64,000 nt of DNA from Haloterrigena sp. KLK7 (lineage in GTDB: Archaea > Halobacteriota > Halobacteria > Halobacteriales > Natrialbaceae): positions 186,001-250,000 of the forward strand of contig NZ_CP149787.1 in the NCBI RefSeq assembly GCF_037914945.1. Reading direction: 5' to 3'. Below are positions 1 through 8,246 of the stretch, in pieces. Below the pieces are notes generated by a model. The model ran no database searches. It saw nothing but the letters and a program-made list of their open reading frames with translations, and was not told the DNA's origin. Made by a program: the position numbers and the translations under genes. Every line of letters begins with the position of its first letter. Position 1 is the first letter of the stretch.

Positions 1-95
1 ACCTAAAGCGGATATCTGTGGATATATTGAAACTGGGATGTGGACTGAGAGCCTATAGGCGCAGATAGATTTGAAATTTTCAAGCGATTCATCGG

Positions 96-617
96 CTACC
101 TTTGATCGGTGACCGACCCGTCGTCGGTGTCGTCGCCCTGATTCGCGTCGGGGCCCGTCCGTGGATAGAAGTGGTTCCACGACTGGACCTGCGTCTCGGA
201 GATAATCTCGGAGCTGTTGATCGTCATGCCCAAGTCCGCCAGTTCGTTGCGGATCTCTTCGATCTCTCTGACTGAGCCGGCGACGATCTCGACGTGGATA
301 TTCCGTTCGCCCCCAAGCAAATCGCGGGTGGTCACCACACCGCGAATGTCGAGGATCTGTTCGGCCAGCGATTTCAGGTCATTCGGATCGACCGTGCAGA
401 CGAACATGACGTGGAGGGGGTAGCCTGCTTTCTCGTAGTCGATCTCGGGGTAATAGCCGCGGATCACGCCCTTATCTTCGAGTTTGTCGAGGCGATTCCG
501 GACTGTCGTGGAGGTCACATCCACCTTCTCGGCGATCTCCGTATCTGTCTGGCGGGCGTCGAGCTGGAGTTGGTGCAAGATGCTCCGGTCCACGTCGTCG
601 AGTGGGCTGTCGTCCAT
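96..617 (-). CDS. Lrp/AsnC family transcriptional regulator
   Basis: The 173-residue product has the two-domain Lrp/AsnC layout. An N-terminal AsnC-type helix-turn-helix (about residues 6-65, with TTVRNRLDKLEDKGVI as recognition helix and wing) is followed by a ligand-sensing RAM domain (about 68-145). Family members bind DNA as oligomers and respond to amino acids; the ligand here cannot be read. I start at the ATG at 617 (MDDSPLDDVDRSIL), where family homology begins. An upstream in-frame start at 707 would add 30 atypical, non-acidic residues. The C-terminus is a short acidic tail. The gene is not obviously in an operon. Confidence 0.9.
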   Translation of the reverse strand: MDDSPLDDVDRSILHQLQLDARQTDTEIAEKVDVTSTTVRNRLDKLEDKGVIRGYYPEIDYEKAGYPLHVMFVCTVDPNDLKSLAEQILDIRGVVTTRDLLGGERNIHVEIVAGSVREIEEIRNELADLGMTINSSEIISETQVQSWNHFYPRTGPDANQGDDTDDGSVTDQR

Positions 618-767
618 ACGGTGTCCTTGGACGAGACGACTGAAAAGTCCGCATGGGCCCTTGACTAGCAGAGATTGAAGCAGTCCGTCCGATAACTCCG
701 CATGCATAGTTACCGCTCAGTACAGGCCAACTACTCAACACAGATCTGACATCCGCAAAAGGTGAAA

Positions 768-1226
768 TTATGGCGGAATCGGTGGGAGCCGTGCTTGCTC
801 AACCCAGAACTCCCCAAAAACATCTACAAGAGAGATGAACTCGGCAGGATCTGTTGGTTTTGTCAGATAAGCGTTAGCACGGGCATCATAGCACCGCACA
901 ATATCCTCCTCAGCCTCTGAACTCGTGAGCATAAGCACAGGTAGCGGTTTGAGCCGGGGATCATCCCGTATCACTTCGAGGACCTCGCACCCATCTCGAC
1001 CGGGCAGGTTCAAATCCAGCAGGATGAGATCGGGAAGCTCGTTATCCGAGAGCTCTCGTAATAACTCCACAGCGTCGTCACCGTTAGTGACTGACTGTAG
1101 TGCTATCTCTTGTTCGGCCGACCTGAAGGCTTCTTGAGTGAGCCGAATATCACCAGGGTTATCTTCGACAAGCAAAATGTCGATCTCATCGTCGGTAGAG
1201 GACTGGTGGGCCGGGGTATTGTGCAT
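768..1226 (-). CDS. Single-domain response regulator (Rcp1-like receiver)
   Basis: The 152-residue protein is a stand-alone CheY-like receiver. Acidic pocket E21-D22, phospho-acceptor D71 in LILLDLNLP, switch T101 and K123 in LTKPTDPAEF are all present, so it should be phosphorylatable. There is no output domain, so it probably acts by protein contact or phosphorelay, as Rcp1-type regulators do in phytochrome-like systems. No kinase gene adjoins it. It is a close paralogue of the regulator at 49171-49614; both end in a similar LPPxPP/S tail. Confidence 0.92.
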   Translation of the reverse strand: MHNTPAHQSSTDDEIDILLVEDNPGDIRLTQEAFRSAEQEIALQSVTNGDDAVELLRELSDNELPDLILLDLNLPGRDGCEVLEVIRDDPRLKPLPVLMLTSSEAEEDIVRCYDARANAYLTKPTDPAEFISLVDVFGEFWVEQARLPPIPP

Positions 1227-1506
1227 GGTAGATGGTCGAGAGTGAATTCGTGATACGCCCGTGACCGTTACACGACCCTTCTGCCGACGGACCCCCCTCT
1301 TCGGAGGGCGACGCGTAGTGCAAATCTCTCGTTATCAACAGAAGGGGTTGGAGACGTATATAGGCTGTTACTCATATTATCAAAACAAGCGAACGCCGAT
1401 CAGTTCGCACATGCAGTTACCGCGACCCTCGTGTCCGAGAAATCGAGTAGAGTTGGACGGACGATCTCGAGTCAGCGGTAAGTACAGGCGGAGCAGTGTG
1501 CACTCA
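1227..1506. other. Intergenic region, no gene seen
   Basis: I see no ORF with haloarchaeal protein character in this stretch between the response regulator and the dispersed repeat at 1507. It contains an AT-richer patch around 1360-1390 that could hold a promoter for the leftward response regulator, but no clear TATA/BRE pair. Confidence 0.4.
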
Positions 1507-1680
1507 CCGCGAGCGAACGGATGCGCGGCGCTTCGCGCCGCGGAAAGACGAGCGGCGCAAGCCGCGAGTCAGTGAGCGAGCGGGCCGACGACCGACCCGT
1601 CGGGGTGGGAGGAGTGCTTTTAATCAACATTTTGCCGAGCGACCGAGCGCTAGCGAGGGAGCACAGAGCAAAACGTTGGC
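1507..1680 (+). repeat. Dispersed intergenic repeat, copy 1, ending in a hairpin
   Basis: The stretch shares several blocks with 7535-7680 in the same order and orientation: CGCGAGCGAAC at the left, GAGCGAGCGGGCCGACGAC near 1574, and GGAGGAGTGCTTTT near 1608. It ends in an imperfect inverted repeat (arm 1625-1635 CAACATTTTGC, arm 1668-1678 GCAAAACGTTG). The stem sequence differs from copy 2 but pairing is kept. It lies upstream of the enoyl-CoA hydratase gene. Whether it works as DNA or RNA is unknown. Confidence 0.7.
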
Positions 1681-1778
1681 AGACGTAGTTGCCGAATCAC
1701 CCGATTCAGTCTCAGGGATAGTCCTGAATAGCGAAATCGTGCTCTACTGTTAAGGACGTGGTACTGGACACTACAACT

Positions 1779-2573
1779 ATGGAATCCGTCGGCAGCGGAC
1801 TCGCGGCCATCGACTGGAACGGCACTCGAGCGGACGTCTATCTCTCCCGGCCGGACAAGCGCAACGCGATGACCGTCCCGCTGATGCGTGACCTGATCGA
1901 GGCCTTCGAGCGGGTCGACGACGCCGACGAGGTTCGGGCGGCGACGCTGCTCGGCGAGGGCCCCGTCTTCTGTGCCGGGATGGACCTCGAGATGATGCGC
2001 GATCGAGTCGAACCCGATACCGAGATCGACCGCGACGTCTTCCCCGAGGTCCTCGAAACCATCGAGACGACTCGACAGCCGGTCGTCGCCGGGATCAAAC
2101 GCGCCGCGCCGGCGGGGGCGTTCGAACTCACGCTCCCCTGTGACTTCCGGATCATCGGCAGCGACGCGAAGTACGGCCTGCTCGAGGTGCGACTCGGCAC
2201 GTTCCCTCACGCGGGCGGCACCCAGCGTCTGCCCCGTCTCGTCGGACTCTCGAGGGCCAAGGAGATCGTCCTCACCGGCGAGTTCGTCGATCCCGAGGAG
2301 GCCGCCGAGATGGGACTGGTCCACGAGGTCGTCGACGCCGACAGCGGGGACGTCGACGAGCGCGCGAAGGAATTCGCTGACGACCTCTGTGAGAACGCGC
2401 CGCTCGGGCTCCGGAACGCGAAGCGAGCGCTCAACGCCGCCCTCGAGATGCCCCTCGAGCGGGGCCTCGACTACGAGCGCCAGTTGGCCTACGAGATCGA
2501 CGACACCCGCGACTACCGAGAGGGGTTCGAGGCGCGACTCGAGGACCGCGAGCCGGAGTTTCGCGGAGAATAG
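1779..2573 (+). CDS. Enoyl-CoA hydratase/isomerase family protein
   Basis: About 264 residues of crotonase fold, the usual family length. The oxyanion-hole segment GPVFCAGMDLEMM and the second conserved block (ELTLPCDFRIIGSDAKYG, then RLGTFPHAGGTQRLPRLVG) are intact, as is the C-terminal helical part. The family hydrates or isomerises enoyl-CoA thioesters, usually in fatty-acid or amino-acid breakdown; the substrate is not predictable. I prefer the ATG at 1779 (MESVGSGLAAI); a GTG at 1758 would add seven residues. The gene follows the dispersed repeat and stands alone. Confidence 0.88.
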   Translation: MESVGSGLAAIDWNGTRADVYLSRPDKRNAMTVPLMRDLIEAFERVDDADEVRAATLLGEGPVFCAGMDLEMMRDRVEPDTEIDRDVFPEVLETIETTRQPVVAGIKRAAPAGAFELTLPCDFRIIGSDAKYGLLEVRLGTFPHAGGTQRLPRLVGLSRAKEIVLTGEFVDPEEAAEMGLVHEVVDADSGDVDERAKEFADDLCENAPLGLRNAKRALNAALEMPLERGLDYERQLAYEIDDTRDYREGFEARLEDREPEFRGE

Positions 2574-2618
2574 CGAACGCCGAGTGGCTGGCGATATCGA
2601 ACTGAACGGGGCAGAGAG

Positions 2619-3518
2619 CTACCGCCGATCGTAGACCCGCACCGCTCTGTCGTGGCGTTTCGACAGCCCGTTCGGGTTCCGCTGGGACGACCGATCGGCC
2701 CAGCGGGCGCGGAGCCCGTCGCGGAGCCCGCCGACGGCGTTGGCGACGACGTCGGTCCCGTTTCCGACCCAGTCCGTCGGCGTCGCGTCCCCGGTGACGA
2801 CGTCCCGAACGCCGGCGGTCCCGTCGCGGAGGGCGCTCCCGACGATTCGGCCGACCGTCGACGGCCGCACGCCGTAGTTCTTCGCGAGTCGGTAGGCCCG
2901 GGAGCGATAGGTGTCGCCCCAGTCGCGGTCGGTCCGCCCGCCGTCGGTGCCGACCTCGCATCTGGCGGCCATCGACGCGTCCCAGTCGGTCTCGAACCCG
3001 AGACCGGCCACGCGGTGGGCGCAGTCGCGCTCGCCGCCGACCTCGAGGTACTCGTCGAACCCGTCCAAGGCCTCGAGGACGGTCCGATCGAACGCGACGT
3101 TGTTCCCGTCGAAGTGAGTGACGCTGCGGCCGGCGACGGTTCGCGGGTTCCGGAGGTCGTAGTCGAGTTCCCCGCCGGTCACGGGGCCGGTGACGACGTC
3201 GGTGCCGTCGGCGATCGCGCGTTCGACGGCGTCGTACCAGCTGTACTCGATCGCGTACTCGCCGTCGAGGAAGGCGACGACGTCACCCGTCGCGGCGCGG
3301 AGACCGGCGTTGCGCGAGACGTTCAGGTTCCGTTCGGAGATTTCGACGAGGACGTCGACGTCCGGGCGGTCGCGGACGACGCCGGTCGTCCCGTCGGAGG
3401 AGGGCCCGTTGACGACGATGATCTCCGTCGAGGGCGGCGTCCGCTCGGAGAGCGCGTCGAGACACGAGAGTAATCGCTCTCGGTCGTTGAGCGTCGATAC
3501 GACTACCGAGAGCTCCAT
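2619..3518 (-). CDS. Glycosyltransferase family 2 protein
   Basis: The 299-residue protein has a GT-A fold of family 2. It starts MELSVVVSTLNDRERL, followed by EIIVVNGPSSDGT (nucleotide-sugar binding) and ISERNLNVSRNAGL. The segment VAFLDGEY replaces the common DDD/DxD metal site with a single Asp. No membrane helix is evident, so it is likely cytosolic or peripheral, adding a sugar to a lipid or glycan carrier. Donor and acceptor are unknown. It shares orientation with the methyltransferase upstream (81 bp gap), so the two may be co-transcribed. Confidence 0.85.
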   Translation of the reverse strand: MELSVVVSTLNDRERLLSCLDALSERTPPSTEIIVVNGPSSDGTTGVVRDRPDVDVLVEISERNLNVSRNAGLRAATGDVVAFLDGEYAIEYSWYDAVERAIADGTDVVTGPVTGGELDYDLRNPRTVAGRSVTHFDGNNVAFDRTVLEALDGFDEYLEVGGERDCAHRVAGLGFETDWDASMAARCEVGTDGGRTDRDWGDTYRSRAYRLAKNYGVRPSTVGRIVGSALRDGTAGVRDVVTGDATPTDWVGNGTDVVANAVGGLRDGLRARWADRSSQRNPNGLSKRHDRAVRVYDRR

Positions 3519-3599
3519 ACGCGGTAGTATCGTCCACCGATAGTAAAAATACGGGGTTCGCTGCCGCGAGGGGCTCGCGGCCGGCGGCGGCGCGTTCGA

Positions 3600-4307
3600 T
3601 CACCGAACGCGGGTATTCCAGTAGGAGACCGACGCGAGGTGATCGGTCACCGGCAGCGAGCCGATCAGTTCGTCGAGCGTCCGGATCGGCGTGGCGAGCT
3701 CGTTGGGGATCGACCGGTAGAGCCCGTACGGGGCGATGAAGTCGTCCTCGACGTCCTCGAGCGTCAGGTTCGTCTTCGCCAGGAGGACGGCCACCTCGCT
3801 CTTCGAGTAGAGTCGCGACCCCATCGGCAGCGCCCAGTTGTAGATGCTGCGCGCGCTAAACCGGTTGAACGTGTCGAAGACGATCTGGTCCCGGGACACC
3901 CGGCGCATCTCCGCTAGGAACGCCTGCGGATCGTCCGCGAGGTGGAAGAATCGCATCGCGATGACGGTGTCGAAGTGATCGTCCGGAAACGGGAGTCGGC
4001 CCGCGTCCCCGCGAAGGAACTCCAGGGTCCCCTCGAGGGCCGCGTCCTTCGTCTTCTCCCGTCCCTGCTGTAGCATCGCCGCCGAGATATCGAGTCCCAC
4101 GACGTCGGCGCCCTGCTGGGCGAGCATCACGGTAAACCGCCCGGTACCACAGGCGATTTCGAGGATCTTCCGGTCCTCGACGGGCATGATCGCCTCGAGG
4201 ACTGCTTCCTTCTCCCGACGGTCGATCAGTCGACCGCCCCGGGAGAAGCGCTTGTCGTCGTACTCCTCGGCGACGTCGTCGGCTTGGTACCACTCCTGTC
4301 CTTTCAC
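3600..4307 (-). CDS. Class I SAM-dependent methyltransferase
   Basis: A 235-residue Rossmann-fold methyltransferase. Motif I is ILEIACGTGRFTVML, the acidic ribose-binding residue follows in VVGLDIS, then motif II GDAGRLPFPDDHFDTVIAM and FFHLADDPQAFLAEMRRV. This is the UbiE/type-11 arrangement; the methyl acceptor cannot be told. The C-terminal third (YNWALPMGSRLYS onward) probably forms the substrate lid. It lies head-to-head with the HTH gene at 4521 across a 213-bp AT-richer intergenic region that must hold both promoters. Confidence 0.88.
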   Translation of the reverse strand: MKGQEWYQADDVAEEYDDKRFSRGGRLIDRREKEAVLEAIMPVEDRKILEIACGTGRFTVMLAQQGADVVGLDISAAMLQQGREKTKDAALEGTLEFLRGDAGRLPFPDDHFDTVIAMRFFHLADDPQAFLAEMRRVSRDQIVFDTFNRFSARSIYNWALPMGSRLYSKSEVAVLLAKTNLTLEDVEDDFIAPYGLYRSIPNELATPIRTLDELIGSLPVTDHLASVSYWNTRVR

Positions 4308-4520
4308 ACTGGGCGAAACTACAGGAGCGGGAGGATAAAACGATACTGGAGTCTATCGACGCACCGGCGGGTCGGGCGCCGCCGAACCGGACGAGGGCGA
4401 GGCCCGAACCCCCCTATACTACGTCTGTGTTAATACCCCATTCATACCCCTTATACAAACTGAACTATTCGTATCCACATATAGGGAAGCTTTACCATCA
4501 CCGATTCCGCTCTCGTAGAC
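4308..4520. promoter_or_regulatory. Divergent intergenic region with likely promoters
   Basis: This 213-bp gap separates two divergently transcribed genes. The right half (about 4425-4500) is markedly AT-rich for this genome and holds repeated ATACCCC/TATACCCC-like words (CCCCTATAC, ATACCCCATTC, ATACCCCTTATAC) that could be overlapping core promoter elements or operator repeats for the HTH regulator. The call rests on composition and position only. Confidence 0.35.
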
Positions 4521-4799
4521 ATGAGCACGAGTACAGCCGAGGACCGAGGCGCCGCCGAAGAGACCCTGTCGGAGGACGAATACCGCGATCGCCTCCGCGA
4601 TCTGCCCCCGAGCGCGAAGCTCGTCGCGAAGGTGCTGGAAACGGACTCGCCGCTCTCGCAGGGCCAGCTCGCCGAGGAATCGCTGCTGCCCGACCGCACC
4701 GTCCGCTACGCGCTCAACCGACTCGAGGACGTCGGCCTCGTCGGCTCCCGCTACAGCTTCCGCGACGCCCGCAAGCAGGTCTACTTCCTCAAGCACTGA
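4521..4799 (+). CDS. MarR/TrmB-like winged-helix DNA-binding protein
   Basis: A 92-residue single-domain winged helix: LPPSAKLVAKVLETDSPL is helix 1, QGQLAEESLLPDRTVRYALNRLEDVGLV is the helix-turn-helix, and YSFRDARKQVYFL is the wing. The protein is a common small haloarchaeal regulator type with no ligand domain, probably acting as a dimer. Repeated words in the AT-rich region just upstream would suit autoregulation, but that is inference. Confidence 0.85.
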   Translation: MSTSTAEDRGAAEETLSEDEYRDRLRDLPPSAKLVAKVLETDSPLSQGQLAEESLLPDRTVRYALNRLEDVGLVGSRYSFRDARKQVYFLKH

Positions 4800-4908
4800 C
4801 GCCGGCGACCCGATCCGCGGCTCCCGGGGTGGGAGTGGGGCGGTCCGCCAGTGCCGTTCGATGCGACCTGCCGACACACACTTTTTCGATCGCTGAGACC
4901 CTCGAGGT

Positions 4909-5697
4909 ATGGACGTCACTCGCTGCGCCGTTCCGGTCGCGACGCGCGCCCCGACTGGGGAAACCAACGCCTATCTCCTCGGCGACGATCCGGCCGTACT
5001 CGTCGACCCCGCGGCGCGAACGGACGAACTCGATCGACTCGTTCGCGACCGCGCCGTCGCACACGTTCTCGTCACCCACACGCACCCCGACCACGTCGGC
5101 GCCGTCGCCGCCTACGCCGCCGAGACGAACGCGACGGTCTGGGCTCGATACGGCCGCACGGATCGCTTTCGCGACGCGACCGGGCGCGAGCCCGATCGGA
5201 CGATATCGCCCGGAACGACGATCCCGCTCGGCGACGACCGCGTCCGCGTCCTCGACGCACCGGGGCACGCGCCCGATCACGTCGCCCTCGAGGCCGGCCG
5301 CGGCGGGCCGATCCTGTGTGGCGACTGCGCCGTCCGCGAGGGCAGCGTCGTCGTCGGCGCGCCCGAGGGCGACATGCGCGCGTACGTGACGACCTTGCGA
5401 CGGCTGTGGGCGATCGACCCGCCGGCGCTCTACCCCGGCCACGGGCCCGCGATCGACGACCCGCGGGAGACCCTCGAGCGACTGCTGAATCACCGGCGAC
5501 GCCGGGAGCGGACGGTCCTCGAGGCGGTCGACGGCGGCGCCGACACGCTCGAGTCGATCCTCGAGTCGGCCTACGAGAAGGACCTCTCCGGGGTGCGCGA
5601 TCTGGCCCGGGCGACGGTCCGCGCCCACCTCGAGAAGCTCGCCGTGGAGGGGCGTCTCGAGTGGGACGGCGATCGCGCGGCACCCGTGGGAGAGTGA
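4909..5697 (+). CDS. MBL-fold metallo-hydrolase
   Basis: A 262-residue metallo-beta-lactamase-fold hydrolase. The zinc signature THTHPDHVGAV (HxHxDH) lies at about residues 61-71, followed by APGHAPDHV, a CGDCAV segment and YPGHGPAIDDP. The C-terminal 80 residues, from ETLERLLNHRRRRE to RATVRAHLEKLAVEGRLEW, form the small helical/winged module seen in LACTB2-like and glyoxalase-II-like members. Substrate unknown; candidates are thioesters or RNA. It is followed at 56 bp by the cysteine-cluster gene in the same direction. Confidence 0.87.
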   Translation: MDVTRCAVPVATRAPTGETNAYLLGDDPAVLVDPAARTDELDRLVRDRAVAHVLVTHTHPDHVGAVAAYAAETNATVWARYGRTDRFRDATGREPDRTISPGTTIPLGDDRVRVLDAPGHAPDHVALEAGRGGPILCGDCAVREGSVVVGAPEGDMRAYVTTLRRLWAIDPPALYPGHGPAIDDPRETLERLLNHRRRRERTVLEAVDGGADTLESILESAYEKDLSGVRDLARATVRAHLEKLAVEGRLEWDGDRAAPVGE

Positions 5698-5752
5698 TCG
5701 CTCGGTCGGCGCCGAGCGACTGACTTTTCCGCGCCGACGCCGAGTATCGGAT

Positions 5753-6427
5753 GTGCAATCGCTCGAAGCCGAACTCGAGGAGGCCCGCGCGCTGGACATC
5801 GACGACCTCGCGGACGCCATCGAGTCGATCGGCTTCGAGTGTACCCGCTGTGGCGCCTGTTGCAAGGGCGAGGACGAGGATGACCACACGGCGACGGTCT
5901 TTCCCGATGAGGTCCGGAGTCTCGAGGCGAGTGACAGCTACGACGGCGACTACGACTGGCGCGACGTCGCCCGACCGATGCCGTACGGCCTCTCGGAGAC
6001 CGCGGACGGCGACCTCGAGGGTGAGACCTTCGAGTGGGCGCTCCAGACCGACGACTGCGGCGACTGTACCTTCTACGAGGAAGACGAGTCTGGGACCGGT
6101 GCCTGCCTCGCCCACGACGACCGCCCGCTGATCTGCCGAACCTACCCCTTCAGCGTCGCGCTCGCGGGGACCAGTCAGCCGATGGGCGAGGCCGTCGACG
6201 AGGAGGGCGTCGTCCGCGCCCACGAGTGCGAGGGCCTGGGTCGAGACATCTCCCGCGAGGACGCCGAAGATCTCGCCCGAGCGCTGAAGGAGCGCGCCGT
6301 CCGCGAACTCGAGGAGGCCATCGCCGTCCGAGACGAGTACGCGCCCGCCGATCCCGGCCCCGGCGAGGTGGTCGTCCACGATTCCGAGGGCGCCAAACGG
6401 ATCGACGGGACGCCGCTCGAGGAGTGA
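5753..6427 (+). CDS. YkgJ-type cysteine-cluster protein
   Basis: A 224-residue member of the YkgJ/UPF0153 family. The N-terminal CTRCGACCKG motif (about residues 30-39), the CGDCTFYEE segment and the ACLAHDDRPLICRTYPF block match the family's eight-cysteine pattern, thought to bind zinc or an Fe-S cluster. Biochemical function is not established. Translation must start at the GTG at 5753 (MQSLEAELEEARAL), since no ATG is available in this frame before the cysteine motif. It probably shares a transcript with the MBL gene upstream. Confidence 0.85.
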   Translation: MQSLEAELEEARALDIDDLADAIESIGFECTRCGACCKGEDEDDHTATVFPDEVRSLEASDSYDGDYDWRDVARPMPYGLSETADGDLEGETFEWALQTDDCGDCTFYEEDESGTGACLAHDDRPLICRTYPFSVALAGTSQPMGEAVDEEGVVRAHECEGLGRDISREDAEDLARALKERAVRELEEAIAVRDEYAPADPGPGEVVVHDSEGAKRIDGTPLEE

Positions 6428-6516
6428 CGGCCGGATTCGAGTAGCGTTGTCGACGGACCGTCGCGGCCGACCGCGAAACCGATAGGAAGTTGAGACGGTT
6501 CGCCGAAGGGACCGGC

Positions 6517-7281
6517 ATGGATATCGACTGGGACGGGATCACTCACGTCACGAAAATCGATCCGGCCAAGTCGCTGCCGGCCGATCTCGAGGTGCTCGCG
6601 GAAACCGATCTCGCGATCGTCGGCGGCTCCGACGACGTCACCGAGGCCAACACGCTCGAGACGATCGCGGCGATCGACGACGCCGTGCCCTCACTCCCCG
6701 TCTTTCAGGAACCGTACAGTTCGAGTCACGTCTCCGAAGCGACGATCGAGGCGGCGGACTACCTCTCCGTGCCGGCGGTCTACAACGGCGATCGGGAGCA
6801 CTTCGTGGGGAAACACGTCGACCTCTTCACCGAGGTCGGTCGCAAACCCGAGGAGATCCTCGGTGCGAGCCTGCCGCTCGTCGGCGAGCTGCTCTCGTCG
6901 AAGGGGGCCGACGCGGTCGCGGACCTCGCGACGAACGTCGTCGGCGAGGGGTACGTGATCCAGCACCTCGAGTCCACGGCGGCGACGACCTCGGGAGTCG
7001 AGGCGACGTACTCGCCCGAGCAGGTCGCCGGCGCGGCCCTGGCGACGGAGACCTTCTACGGCTTTCCGATCTTCTATATCGAGTACTCGGGTACCTACGG
7101 CGGTCCCGCAGACGTCGACGCCGCCGCGCGCTACCTCGAGGAGACGGCGCTGTTCTACGGCGGCGGGATCGACAGTCGGACAAAAGCGACCGAGATCCTC
7201 GAGGCCGGCGCGGACGCGATCGTCGTCGGCGACTGTTTCCACGACGATCCGGAGACGTTCCTCGAGACGATTCCGAAATAG
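6517..7281 (+). CDS. Geranylgeranylglyceryl phosphate (GGGP) synthase
   Basis: A 254-residue prenyltransferase with a TIM-barrel fold of the PcrB/GGGPS family. It joins geranylgeranyl diphosphate to sn-glycerol-1-phosphate, the first committed step of archaeal ether-lipid synthesis. Diagnostic segments are HVTKIDPAK at the N-terminus, VGGSDDVT, FYIEYSGTYGGP and the phosphate-binding YGGGIDSRTKATEIL with DAIVVGDCFHDD. The ATG at 6517 (MDIDWDGITH) is chosen; the frame opens 27 bp earlier with residues not shared by the family. Expected to be essential. Confidence 0.93.
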   Translation: MDIDWDGITHVTKIDPAKSLPADLEVLAETDLAIVGGSDDVTEANTLETIAAIDDAVPSLPVFQEPYSSSHVSEATIEAADYLSVPAVYNGDREHFVGKHVDLFTEVGRKPEEILGASLPLVGELLSSKGADAVADLATNVVGEGYVIQHLESTAATTSGVEATYSPEQVAGAALATETFYGFPIFYIEYSGTYGGPADVDAAARYLEETALFYGGGIDSRTKATEILEAGADAIVVGDCFHDDPETFLETIPK

Positions 7282-7534
7282 GGTGCTTTCGGAGCAATCT
7301 AGACGTGCAAGACTAACATCAGTCGGCGTCTACTCGAGTTCGTCTCGACCGCTCTGCTATCGTGGCAACAGGGAATTGCCACACCCTCCCCAGCCGATTC
7401 GCTCGCTCAACTCACGGTTCCCTGCGGTCACCGTTCATACTGCTCGCTCATCCCTCGCGCGCTGTCGTCGGCCGTCCTCGCTTTCGCTCGGCCGGACCGA
7501 CAGCGCGCGCCACCGCAGGCGGACTACTTGCAAC
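7282..7534. other. Intergenic region, no gene seen
   Basis: Between the GGGP synthase stop and the second copy of the dispersed repeat no coding frame is credible. The stretch around 7440-7500 is rich in CGCTCG/CGGCCG words but shows no hairpin comparable with that at 7628-7678. Confidence 0.4.
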
Positions 7535-7680
7535 CGCGAGCGAACCCGAAGGGTGAGCGAGCGGGCCGACGACTGACCCGGAAGCCGCGCTACGCGCGGC
7601 TGGAGGGGAAGGAGGAGTGCTTTTCATCGAAGTTTTCCCGAGGGTGCGCCGAAGGCGCACCCGCAGAGGAAAACTTCGTT
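7535..7680 (+). repeat. Dispersed intergenic repeat, copy 2, ending in a nested hairpin
   Basis: This is the second copy of the element at 1507-1680, sharing GAGCGAGCGGGCCGACGAC and GGAGGAGTGCTTTT. The right end is a strong nested hairpin: outer arms 7628-7638 (CGAAGTTTTCC) and 7668-7678 (GGAAAACTTCG) enclose a perfect stem GGGTGCGCC-GAA-GGCGCACCC at 7642-7662. The hairpin ends 3 bp from the stop codon of the leftward TRAM gene, so it will lie in that gene's 3' untranslated region and may help terminate it. Confidence 0.75.
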
Positions 7681-7681
7681 G

Positions 7682-8083
7682 TTAGAACGTCTCTTCGATG
7701 ATCTCGCCGACGGCGAAGTTGGACTTGACCTCCGAGACTTCGACCTTGACGCGTTCGCCGACGTCGGCACCGGGGACGATGATGACGTAGCCGCGTTCGA
7801 CGCGAGCGATCCCGTCGCCCTGCTTGCCGATGTCCTCGATCTCGACGTAGCGTGTTTCGCCGACGTCGACCGGTGGCTGCGGTTCCGACGGTGCCGTCTG
7901 GGGCTGTGCCGTCGACTCCTCGGCGTCGTCCTCCTCGCGGGAGATGAGCGCGACGCGGTAGACCTCCTCCGGGTCGATGTCGCCGGTTTCGACTTCTTGA
8001 CGTGGTACCTCGATGACGTATCGGTCCTCCTCTGCCGAGACGTCCGCACTGAACAGACACAGGAGTTTTTCAGATATTTCCAC
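7682..8083 (-). CDS. TRAM domain-containing protein
   Basis: A 133-residue protein. The last 60 residues, from VDVGETRYVEIEDIGKQGDG to VGEIIEETF, are a TRAM domain, a small beta-barrel that binds RNA and is found alone in many archaea as a putative RNA chaperone. The N-terminal half (about 1-70) holds a VIEVPRQEVETGDI segment and an acidic, Q/P-rich linker. Translation appears to start at the GTG at 8083. The gene ends against the hairpin of dispersed repeat copy 2. Confidence 0.88.
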   Translation of the reverse strand: MEISEKLLCLFSADVSAEEDRYVIEVPRQEVETGDIDPEEVYRVALISREEDDAEESTAQPQTAPSEPQPPVDVGETRYVEIEDIGKQGDGIARVERGYVIIVPGADVGERVKVEVSEVKSNFAVGEIIEETF

Positions 8084-8246
8084 AGGTAGACCCTCAATTT
8101 CACCTCTGCGGCGCCTCCATAATAGAACTACCGACCGAGGACCGTTCGTTGCAGGGCCGACAGTGAAAAAACGTGGTCGAACGGGCTCGATTCTCGATCA
8201 GACGTCAGTCCGCGGGGGAGCGTGGTGGGGACAATTCGGGGACCGG

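Noticed and set aside
2652-3473. Long rightward frame opposite the GT2 glycosyltransferase (273 codons)
   Set aside because: It is the antisense shadow of a well-supported gene in GC-rich DNA, rich in Val/Gly/Pro with no family signature.
5072-6379. Leftward frame of 435 codons across the MBL and YkgJ genes
   Set aside because: Arginine/proline-rich antisense shadow; both genes on the other strand have clear catalytic or metal motifs.
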